Assembly: GCA_013407085.1 (NCBI GenBank)
Contig: JACCGJ010000575.1
Location: 49,290 to 113,289, forward strand
Direction of reading: 5' to 3'
DNA: 64,000 nt
From: Atriophallophorus winterbourni
Lineage: Eukaryota; Platyhelminthes; Trematoda; Plagiorchiida; Microphallidae
Made by a program: the position numbers and the translations under genes. The notes under the pieces were generated by a model. It was not told the DNA's origin, searched no databases, and saw only the letters and a program-made list of their open reading frames with translations. Position 1 is the stretch's first letter. Each line of letters starts with the position of its first letter. Below are positions 10,440 through 18,863 of the stretch, in pieces.

Positions 10440-12952
10440 CCCGCTTGACTTTTTCCCCACACCCCATCCTTGTTGAGTAAAAATACTATAAAATGCCTGT
10501 ACACTAATGCACATTGTCCGGGAAACAAGATCGACGAACTGCATGCAACGTTTCTTAAATGCTCACGAGTCATCTTCGCCGTAACGGAAACGTTGCTAGA
10601 AACTCACCAAACAAATAGTGAACTTGAATTATCCGGAATGTTACTTATTAGCCAGGAATAGCTTGTATTATAGGCAAAACCTTCTGTTTCGCGAGATCAC
10701 GGATCTTGACATCGTGTTACGGGATACACTCTGGTACTGAGTCTGATTCGTTAAGGCGAAGACTGTGTTTATCTGCGTAGTATATCACCGACCTTCTGTA
10801 CAAAAAAACGTACAATCTGACCTTACTTAACAAATTTCGCATGGTTATTTCCAGATTTATTTGTGCATTTTTGATTATGGGTGACTTTGAATTACCGAAT
10901 CTGCGGAACAGTGCCATTCAACCAGATTACTCTCTCGAATGCGATTTCAGTGATTTGTTGGACGATATTCCTCTTTATAACAGCATAGCATGTAATACCC
11001 AGATGTAATACTCGCGGAACCAATGTACCTCAACTATTGGAAATCGTTCTGACAAGCAATGAACCCGACATTGATACCTTCGCTAACGAAAGTCCACTGG
11101 GACTAATTGATCGCGTCGTGTTCCAGCTCGACTATCTTTATGAAGCTTTAAGTACAAATGAGGCCTTACAAACAGTTAGACGAATCAACATAATACATTT
11201 GAGTAATATTTTAAAAAAACACGATTAACTGCCAACTGGAAACCAGCAACGTGCATGAGTTTTGGGTATGGTTAATATCTAATCTCAACTATTCAATCAA
11301 AGTGAGCTCCAAATTTGTCCTCAAGAACTCAAGAAAAACCTCAACTTTAAGCTGAGTAGAAAAACTCGTAAGTGGTTAAAGGTAAGGAACATCTGCAAAC
11401 TCATCATTAAATACTTGGTATACATTATGTTTCCTGCGCAACAAACTAAACAAAGTTTTAATTCAATACAAGTTAAACTTCATAGAAAAGATGTCACATA
11501 TGATGGAGCTCAACCCCAGAATACTTTATTGTATGGTCAACGATAATGCTAAAGTGAAACCTGGAGTTGCGTCGTAAATAATTCAACTAGATAAACAACA
11601 TCTGAATAAGAAAGTAATGAAATTTCATCCTCGTTTTATTCAGCTGTATTTAACCCTAGAGTACATGCATTTTACACGAGCTCAAAAAAGTGTGATACTC
11701 GAGTTCGGTGCTTGCATTATTGAGCGTCGCGATCAACGTTGTGAATAGTTCGATGGGCTTGGCACTGATTAGTATTCACAAAGTTACAATTTACATCATA
11801 AACCTAACCATTTCAACAACGGTTGCTATGAGTGAAATCAATATTAATTCAAACGCGTCCTCTAGGAATTATTTAATCTCAAAACCCGAAAGTCTACTGG
11901 GGCCGATAGAATAACTCCCCTAATATTGTATCAATGTGCGAATTTGATATAAAAACCACTCACAGCTGTTCAAACAAATACTGGCAAACAGCGTGATTCA
12001 TATTGAGGTGGAAATCGCTCCGATATTTCTAATTACAAAAAAGTTACTCTGTTTCCTGCGGTTTAAAATTACGTAAGCGTCTCATTGTTGACGATCTTAT
12101 GAAATATTTCGAAATTAATCAGTTTGTTTAAAAAAACAGCATATATTTACACGGAATTATTCCTGTTATACCTGTTATACCTGATGCCTAGGTATCAACG
12201 AAGCATGTAACCGCATTAACCATAGCCTACAACTACAGATACTTGGAAGGCTTGTTTTCACTGGTAATTTGTTGAATTCGCTAAATGACTACATAACAAA
12301 GGTACGTGTTGATAGTGCCTTAGCAAAACCTATCACAGGAACTATCGGTGTTCCCCAAGGTTCAGTTCTTGGTCCGATCCGTTTTCTGGCTTATTTCAAT
12401 GGAGTACCGGGAATTTTTCGATGTAACATTTCGTTATTTGCGGACGACATAAGATATGTTGTTGCATCCGTAGAATTGAAGTCTGTCTGCTATAACAAAA
12501 GATCTTAATTTGCTTCACAGCTGTTTGTTGAAGAACAAACTGTGGTTTTACATTAACAAATGCAGGCTCATGAATGTTGGGAATTGAGTATCATTCACAT
12601 ACCATATAGGTTCACATGTCCTTTAAAATTTCAGTGAAGTAAAATATTTTGGTGTCTGAATATGCTCCAGTTTAAAAATCTCAGTTTGAATTAAAACTGC
12701 CTTGAAAATGAAGCACGTTTCTTAACTCTACTGAAATATGTATTTTTGAACTTTTCACCCAAGATATTCCCAAGGATCATGAATACGTATCTAGGACTCC
12801 TTATGGGATACGGTTTGCAGTAATAATCTCCGTTTTTCTAGAAGAATGTTAAACTTATGCAGCGAATCTATCACCGCTCAACGAAACTTGTTCTCATCAT
12901 CCGAACAACCCTTATAAAGAAAGGATTGCTCAAATGAATATGTTCGACTTTT
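10440..12952 (+). pseudogene. LINE-A copy 2 ORF2 remnant (APE and RT)
   Basis: Opens with IKCLYTNAHC (intact copy: LGCLYTNAQC) and an AVTETLLE block for the endonuclease Glu region. A GDFELPNL-like endonuclease block falls near 10880 and a LGLIDRVVFQLDYL block near 11100. RT blocks at 12300-12460 include TIGVPQGSVLGPI and SLFADDIRYV, so the catalytic Asp pair is still readable. Stops are frequent elsewhere (for example between 11230 and 12270). It ends in NPYKERIAQMNMFDF, at the RTE insertion. Non-functional. Confidence 0.8.
12943..12952. repeat. 10-bp target-site duplication, left copy
   Basis: TTCGACTTTT here is repeated exactly at 15696-15705, on the two sides of the minus-strand RTE element. 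The duplicated bases belong to the interrupted LINE-A ORF2. Confidence 0.8.
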
Positions 12953-12964
12953 GACTTACTTGAC

Positions 12965-13705
12965 TTAATCCCTTGAGTTACTTAAGGAACATAGGGCCTC
13001 GGCAACTCGTCTCCACTTTGGTCTGTCCATAGCAGCCAGATTGATGTCTTTCCAGTTAAGTCCACACTCGCGGATTTCCTCTTCACACGAGCGCTTCCAA
13101 GATAGCCTTGGGCGTCCGACCAGTCTCTTCCCAATTGGGTTCCATACCAGAGCATGACGCGTCATCATATGGTTTCCACAAGGTGTGCCCAACCCATCTC
13201 CACTTTCTTATACTGATCTGCTGGGCGATTGGGTCCTCAGCAGCAATCTGTTACAGGTCTTGATTCCTTATCTTTTCTGGCCATTTTACCCTAATATTTC
13301 GACGAAGGCAATTATTGTGGAATGATTGCAATCCGCCAGAAGACTTTACTGTCACTCGCCAGGTTTCCGATCCATAGAGTAGCACGGATTTGACATTGCT
13401 TCTGAATATACGGAGTTTCGTGCGTTTTGATAGAACCTTCGACTCCCAAATGGGTTTCAAAGCTATGAACGCGTATCTTGCTTTGCCGATTCTAGCGACT
13501 ATGTTTTCGTCCGTGCCACCACTTATTGAAACAATGCTGAAGAGGTAGACGGATTGGGTGACGTCTTTAACTGCTTTACCATTGACGGTGATTGATGAGT
13601 GTAATCAGTTAGCACACGGAGGACTTCTGTTTTTTCGGTATTTACGCGTAGTCCTGCATATAAAGCAAAGCGTGCTAGTCTATCAGTCTTTCTCTAAAGC
13701 AGTCT
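12965..13705 (-). pseudogene. RTE-type LINE, C-terminal RT/thumb and tail remnant
   Basis: On the minus strand: VNGKAVKDVTQSVYLFSIVS (the beta-hairpin after the RT palm), GGTDENIVARIGKARYAF, FRSNVKSVLLYGSETWRVT (the conserved LLYGSETW block of RTE/SR2-like elements), NNCLRRNIRVKWPEKI and the terminal HALVWNPIGKRLVGRPRLSW block followed by DRPKWRRVAEALC. A stop and frame change lie between the frames at 13251-13460 and 12965-13192. The YADD-type catalytic region expected just upstream is absent. Confidence 0.8.
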
Positions 13706-13720
13706 TCCTCAAAACCGGAA

Positions 13721-13763
13721 GCACAGGACCGGTTTCGAGGTTTTTGGCTCTCATCAGCTATGC
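13721..13763 (-). ncRNA. Hammerhead ribozyme, inverted copy
   Basis: Read on the minus strand: stem I strand GCATAG (13763-13758), core CTGATGA (13757-13751), stem II GAG/CTC with loop CCAAAAAC, core GAAA (13736-13733), stem III ACCGGT, cleavage site GTC (13729-13727) and stem I strand CTGTGC (13726-13721). All core bases are intact. Stem II is one pair shorter than in the plus copies. It faces away from the tandem units and has no full unit of its own. Confidence 0.7.
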
Positions 13764-13998
13764 GTATCCGCTGGACTCTTCGCGTTCCGGTGAGATTTTA
13801 GCGTTTCGGAATGGTATTCTACTCTGATCTATCCTGGGGTTGTAATAACCCTCGCGGCAATACGCCGTTGGATCAGTTGGGGCTTAGTTTAGTCCCTTCA
13901 GCTACTTATAAAGTAGCGAGTAGACGAGAACTTCAGTTCACATTACGCCATCCGTCTACACAAATACTAGTTCGAAACGCGAAGAGTCCAGCGGATAC

Positions 13999-14041
13999 GC
14001 ATAGCTGATGAGAGGCAAAAACCTCGAAACCGGTCCTGTGC
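13999..14041 (+). ncRNA. Hammerhead ribozyme, type I, intact core
   Basis: Stem I is GCATAG (13999-14004) paired with CTGTGC (14036-14041), six pairs with one G-U. Core CTGATGA is at 14005-14011, stem II GAGG/CCTC with loop CAAAAA, and core GAAA at 14026-14029. Stem III ACCGGT is self-complementary, so it can form only between two ribozymes in tandem (dimeric hammerhead). Cleavage is predicted after C14035 in GTC. Past the six pairs an internal loop (TT opposite ATAC) is followed by CCG/CGG, which fits the loop contacts of natural hammerheads. Confidence 0.8.
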
Positions 14042-14256
14042 TTCCGGTGAGATTTTAGCGTTTCGGAATGGTATTCTACTCTGATCTATCCTGGGGTTGT
14101 AATAACCCTCGCGGCAATACGCCGTTGGATCAGTTGGGGCTTAGTTTAGTCCCTTCAGCTACTTCATAAAGTAGCGAGTAGACGAGAACTTCAGTTCACA
14201 TTACGCCATCCGTCTACACAAATACTGGTTGGAAACGCAAAGAGTCCAGCGGATAC

Positions 14257-14299
14257 GCATAGCTGATGAGAGGCAAAAACCTCAAAACCGGTCCTGTGC
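14257..14299 (+). ncRNA. Hammerhead ribozyme with G12-to-A core mutation
   Basis: Same layout as the copy one unit upstream: GCATAG at 14257-14262, CTGATGAG at 14263-14270, GTC at 14291-14293 and CTGTGC at 14294-14299. The GAAA box reads AAAA: position 14284, matching catalytic G12, is A. G12 acts as the general base in hammerhead cleavage, so this copy is predicted to be inactive or very slow. Confidence 0.75.
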
Positions 14300-14341
14300 T
14301 TCCGGTGAGATTTTAGCGATTCGGAATGGTATTCTACTCTG

Positions 14342-15410
14342 ATTTAGGAGTTCCTTGAAGTGCTCCATCCATCACTTTTTTCGCGCAGATTTCTGACTGA
14401 TACGGTTACCTTCACCGTCCTTTACTATTTTGCCGTAAGGTATTTCTCTTCTTGATAGGGTTCTGGTATGTTGTAGACGGTATTAAGGTCTCTCTTTTCT
14501 GCTGCATTTTCCGCCTCCGTTGCCAGCATTTCATAGAACAGCGTCTTGTCACTTCTGGCACTTCGTTTCACGTCTTTATTTAGAGAGCCGTATTTTTCGA
14601 TCAGTTGGTTTTTCTGCTTGGTGTCCTTACACCGGAGGATCTGTTGTTTCAGCTGCCTTCTCGAGTTGATCAGTGTCCAGGTCTCACTCGAGTTCCACTC
14701 TTTGTCTTTCTTTACTTGTCTGCCAATTACATGCTTATAAGTGTCTTGCCAACAGTCTTTTAGAGCGGTCCAGTGTTCATTTATTGGGAGTTAAGGGATT
14801 GAGTTGTTGAGCGATTCGAATCTGTTTTCAAGTGAGATTGAGAAAATATCTCTTGTACGCTCTTACCTTAGGTTCTGCGTGTGATACTTTACACTAGGCC
14901 GACTGCCGGTTTCGTAGAAAGCTATCAAATTGATTTTAATTGTGGCCATTAGAAGGTATTGGTCTGAAGCAACATTCGCACCTCGCATTACGCGTATATC
15001 AAGTAGACTGTGTCTCTATTTTCGTCAAATCGGTAGGTGATCGATTTGATTGACAGTAACACCATCAGGTGATGTCCAGGTGGCCTTTTGGATGTTCCGG
15101 TATTGAAAGATGCTGCCTTCGATTACCAGATCGTTGAGCGCGCAAAAATCTGCGGAATGTTCACCGTTCTCATTCATTTCACCTAGGGCATGCGTACCCA
15201 TCACAGATTCTTTCCCTGTGTTGTCTGGACCCAATTTCGCGTTCATGTCACCCATCAAAATCTGGATATCTCGATTGGGTGTCTTGTCTAGGACAGACTG
15301 CAGACGCACGTAAAATTCTTCTTTCGACTCAAGGCTAGCATTGTTTGTGGGCGCATAACATTGAATTACCGTCACATTTCTCCCTTTGAAGTTGAATCTT
15401 AGTCAACGGG
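14342..15410 (-). pseudogene. RTE-type LINE endonuclease (APE) and linker remnant
   Basis: The best frame (15025-15375) reads VIQCYAPTNNA, an EEFYVRLQSVLDKTP block and ILMGDMNAKLGPDN (the catalytic GD.N motif), then GEMNENGEHSADFCALNDL, FQYRNIQKATWTSPDG and the start of the NQIDH block, where a frameshift intervenes. This order is diagnostic of RTE/SR2-type endonucleases. Downstream (14340-15020) frames are broken; a WMEHFKELLN block near 14360 marks the approach to the RT domain, after which the ribozyme array begins. Upstream, 15410-15695 is the decayed 5' part of the element. Confidence 0.75.
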
Positions 15411-15695
15411 CTCCTATCCTGTAGGGAGTTCAATAAGAAACAAACGCGCAACGAATAGAAGAACCTATGGTAGTTCCGTTGAGAATGTGGAATATAAAAG
15501 CCAGCGGGAGAGTACCTGTGGCATGGCTTGAATGGAGGCGAAATAAATGTCTTAGAGACTGCTCTTTTGAGTTCGTTATTTTATAACTTAGAATTGGATC
15601 CAATCAAACCCGTCTACGAGACAGTGTATCCAACTTAAGATGAGTTAATCGATCCTTATGTGGTAGGTTACGTAGACTTGACTGACTTGATTTAC

Positions 15696-16075
15696 TTCGA
15701 CTTTTACTATCGACAAACCAGAGGAGATCTTATCCTACTTTGAAAATATTCCATAGCCCAAACCATCCCAAACAGGATTTATTCATGCGAATGTATACGA
15801 GAAATCATCGCACCTATGAATAGGTGCTGGTGATACCCCATTCCCTCGTCAATTGCAGAGGGAATTTTTATTCCGTTTGTGTCTGATTAACTTGAAATAA
15901 GTTATCTTTTACCACTCCACTAGCTTGCGTGACTTTAAAACCAAATTATTCGAATATTATTAAATTAATTCTTTCCAGGAAATTTATGTAGGTTATTCTA
16001 TACACTTACCTTTAAATGTTATTTATCCTATGATTATTTTTAGGCTTGTTGATTTTAGATCATTAAAAACCTTGA
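15696..16075 (+). pseudogene. LINE-A copy 2 ORF2 C-terminus and 3' UTR
   Basis: Begins with the second copy of TTCGACTTTT (15696-15705), continues as a TRGDLIL-like block matching LINE-A ORF2, and ends with the LINE-A 3' end at about 16075. Coding frames are broken. Confidence 0.7.
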
Positions 16076-16111
16076 ATTATAAACAAATAATTAATTTTAG
16101 AAATAAATAAA

Positions 16112-17400
16112 AATTTTATACTTGGAAATCCAAGGCATGCTAATCATGATCAATTTTGTCCAAAAGGTTTGTACAATTAAATTGTAGTATGCACATTTGA
16201 AAAACAATTTCAATGTCATTTCTACAACGAAATTTAACGTTCGATAAATATAAATATAACGGTATTACCAAATTGCTTCAGATAATCTGCACGTAATCTG
16301 GTATAATACAAAAACACTGGCATTGCGAGGAAAAGTCAATGAATGTTCCGGGAAGCACAGATGCTTAACCGATAATGTCCATCGAGGATGGACGTTGATG
16401 ATTTTCCAAACTTTTACATTTTGATTGTTCAAAATAGATTGATCTATCCATAATATGAACCGTTTTCCTGTCACTATGCGAAGGTAATTTATTCACTACG
16501 TTGAGGTCTCCTGCGATTCAGTTTCATTTGGGTGCGGATTAAGAATTATGCTGTGAAGTAAATAATCGAAACAAGATAATGTTCATTCGAACGTTATGAA
16601 TGACATTATTATATAAATCATCAAGTAGAACATCTAAGTTAAGTAGATGTCGTATTTTGTCTATGTTGAGGAATGAAGCCAGATGTGATTTGAATTCATT
16701 TAAAGAGGAGTTGATTCTTATATATTTTCTAAGAAGATTCCACAGTTTAGCATATTTAGTCAAGTAAAAATTGTTCCTTACAATAGTAGGAAACCATTGT
16801 AATTTGATACTTTTTTCACTGTTTCTGAAGCTATACTTGAAATCACGCCGTATATGAAGATTCAAACTTATTTCTATATTATTCGTTGACAGTATTTTGA
16901 AGAATATGATAAGATAAAGCTTGAGACTGCAAAACCATAAGGGATCAAGATTGTTTGATGTCATAACGGATGATGGATTTTGTAAAATTACGTTGTATCT
17001 TTTATAAAACTATGCCATCGTATTTATTTATATTTATTTATATTATGAACTCTTTTGTCGGAGTGACCATCAATGGATATGTGAGTAAGAAAATGCGGTT
17101 AACCGAGTCCGCACATCTCTTTTCAAAAACTCATTCTTTATTATGCTACAATAGTCTAGAAGTTAAATGGTGAATAATTTATATATTTCTTTTTTACAAT
17201 GAGGTTGTATTATAGATCTGTTTATAATGTACATTCTTTGCTTGGCTTTAGTGATAAGATGGCGCATCAGTTCATTGATAGTTAGTAATGCAGGATATCG
17301 AAATCCTAAATCACGCGTGCTATTATTTGAATTGTGTTATTGCTAAGAACAATTGACATATCTTGTATCGTACATCTTATAGGCATAAAATGTGACTTTT
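16112..17400 (-). mobile_element. LINE-B copy 2, 5'-truncated
   Basis: The 3' end signature (ACTTGGAAATCCAAGGCATG) is at about 16116-16135 and the 3' UTR extends to about 16560. The minus frame 16539-16964 covers the ORF2 C-terminus: NLDPLWFCSLKL, FRNSEKSIKLQWFPTIVRNNF and YLTKYAKLWNLLRKYIRIN, ending at about 16539 in the region that follows NVIHNVRMN. Upstream (to 17400) a TRDLGF-type block near 17315 is readable through stops. A ~95-bp segment (about 17056-17145) is repeated directly at 17416-17510 (shared block ATGAGTAAGAAAATGCGGT), so the left half is partly duplicated. Confidence 0.7.
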
Positions 17401-18009
17401 TGTGTACGTAAGATTCATATTTGTCGCCCATCGATGGATATATGAGTAAGAAAATGCGGTCAACAGAGTCTCCAAGTCTTTATAAAAAATTTCATTCTTT
17501 GAACATGTGTGAAGCGATTTTTTGAATAACAACTCGATGGATTAAGCATCACAACATAAATGATGAATGTTTTGTTCCACTCGCATTCCAGCACATCAAT
17601 TTCGGAATCCGCTATTTATTGAAGATTAAAAGGATACGAACTTCGTTTTTTAATTTTTAGTCGTACTAGAATATGATTATTTTACTAAACACTGTGTATG
17701 TTTAACACGATGAATTTCATATAATCTTTGGCGTATTGATAAAAGGATGCAAGCATTGTTAACATCGTTATCTGTTCCAAAACCATGACAAAGCTATAAA
17801 TCACTACATCGAATTGTTATCAATACATTTATCGGTAAATCAGGATAGTTTTCTATACTACCTGGAGAAAAACATTTGATGCTATTGCAGAATTCTATAC
17901 AGAAATCTTCGGTTTAAATCGAACATATCGATGAAAGACCTATTGACATCAATCTCACAAAACCAGTGACAAAATCACACAACATTTCATCGAAACACTA
18001 CGTGAAATA
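17401..18009. other. No gene; partial duplication of LINE-B sequence
   Basis: 17416-17510 duplicates 17056-17145. The rest (17511-18009) shows no coding or RNA feature that I can support. Confidence 0.45.
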
Positions 18010-18239
18010 TATTATTGGAATTCCAAGGCATGCTAAGCATGATCGATAATTATCAAAGTTGTTTTTATACATGAAGCATAAAAATGGACAATAATTATTA
18101 ACATTTTCTAGGTCATACATGCTGGGAATTTTTCTTTGGTTAAAATGGTCAAGGTAAATGATAATCAATCAGTTTTACAGAAATTCAATATATGAGCAGT
18201 TATTGTATGAAAGGAAAATCGGGTGAGGGGAAAAATGAC

Positions 18240-18800
18240 ACGAAGAATATTGAAGAACGATGGACCGGAACATCGAAGATGTGAGGAATCTCGAAGAGTC
18301 AGAATATTTAAAAATGTTCAGTTGGAACACATTGTTATTGTCGAATATGTGTTTTAAATGGAGAATGTCTTTTTGTGTGTATTCGTAAAAGATTTGGTGC
18401 TGCAGTGTTGCCTCGTTTGTGAGCCGGAATTCTTCACATGGATGTGAAGAGGTAATCTGGAAAATAAATACTAAGGGACCGAGTGAATGTTCATTATGAA
18501 AGTTGGAAAACTGATATCACTGTTAATATCCAGCAATGCCATGATTGTATAATTTATCTAATGAGACATCTAGGTTGAGAAGTTTCATTAATTTTTCAAC
18601 TGTGAGAAATGAGTTCAGATGTGAATTAAAATCACATAGTGAGGTACAAAGTCTTATGTTTTTCGGAAGAATATTCCAGAGTTTAGCGTATTTATTTAAG
18701 TATAAGTTACTTCTTACTTACGTACAGGATCTAGGTAATTCCACCAGGTTATCTTAACTTCTTAAATTATATCTAGAACCTTGTCGGAAGCTAATAGACG
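18240..18800 (-). pseudogene. LINE-B copy 3 ORF2 C-terminus
   Basis: Minus-strand translation reads SFRQGSRYNLRS, NLVELPRSC and then YLNKYAKLWNILPKNIRLC and FNSHLNSFLTVEKLMKLLNL, matching the C-terminal YAHLGNS and related blocks of LINE-B' and the TKYAKLWNLL block of copy 2. The 3' UTR follows to the left. Confidence 0.65.
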
Positions 18801-18811
18801 AATATATATAC

Positions 18812-18861
<50 letters not shown>
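18801..18861. repeat. (TA)n microsatellite, left edge of LINE-B'
   Basis: About 30 TA units immediately left of the LINE-B' 3' signature (TTCTTGGTAAACCAAGGCAT at 18862). A matching (TA)n lies at the other edge (21803-21840), so the tract was probably the target site, or was duplicated on insertion. Confidence 0.8.

Positions 18862-18862
<1 letters not shown>

Positions 18863-18863
<1 letters not shown>

Larger units (their letters stand above)
13711..14341 (+). mobile_element. Hammerhead-ribozyme retrozyme array (~258-bp units)
   Basis: Two tandem units of 257-258 bp (about 13785-14041 and 14042-14299), a third partial unit (14300-14341) and, to the left, an inverted fragment holding only the ribozyme part (13711-13784). 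The plus units each carry a type I hammerhead layout at the unit boundary: stem I, CTGATGA, a stem II hairpin, a GAAA box, ACCGGT and a GTC cleavage site, then the other stem I strand. Small tandem elements with hammerheads are known in schistosomes (Sm-alpha) and as metazoan retrozymes. They encode no protein and spread by circular RNA copied by a partner's RT. Three short frames in the unit have no domain. It sits within a gap in the RTE coding region. Confidence 0.75.
12953..15695 (-). mobile_element. RTE-type LINE (schistosome SR2-like), RT core lost
   Basis: A minus-strand non-LTR element bounded by a perfect 10-bp duplication. Its 3' end (left) finishes in short TCAAGTAAGTCAA-like repeats, in keeping with RTE elements, whose 3' ends are short repeats. 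The N-terminal endonuclease is at about 14342-15410 and the C-terminal region at 12965-13705. The central RT catalytic region is missing; in its place is a hammerhead-ribozyme repeat array (13711-14341). Confidence 0.75.
9710..16075 (+). mobile_element. LINE-A copy 2, decayed, split by an RTE element
   Basis: A plus-strand relative of the 3.7-7.7 kb element, alignable from ORF1 to the 3' end. Its parts are ORF1 (9710-10430), ORF2 (10440-12952) and, after a 2.7-kb interruption, the ORF2 C-terminus and 3' UTR (15696-16075). The C-terminal block resumes at the point where it broke off: the FDY region of LINE-A ORF2, then a TRGDLILL block that matches LRGDLILVY of LINE-A. The 3' end at about 16055-16075 matches the LINE-A end (GATCATTAAAAACCTTGAA against GACCATTAAAATTGAATTG). 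Many stops and frameshifts show an old copy. Confidence 0.8.

Noticed and set aside
13785..14299. Tandem ~258-bp repeat as a CRISPR-like or ordinary satellite array
   Set aside because: Only two full units with no spacers, and the units carry a hammerhead ribozyme, so retrozyme is the better explanation.
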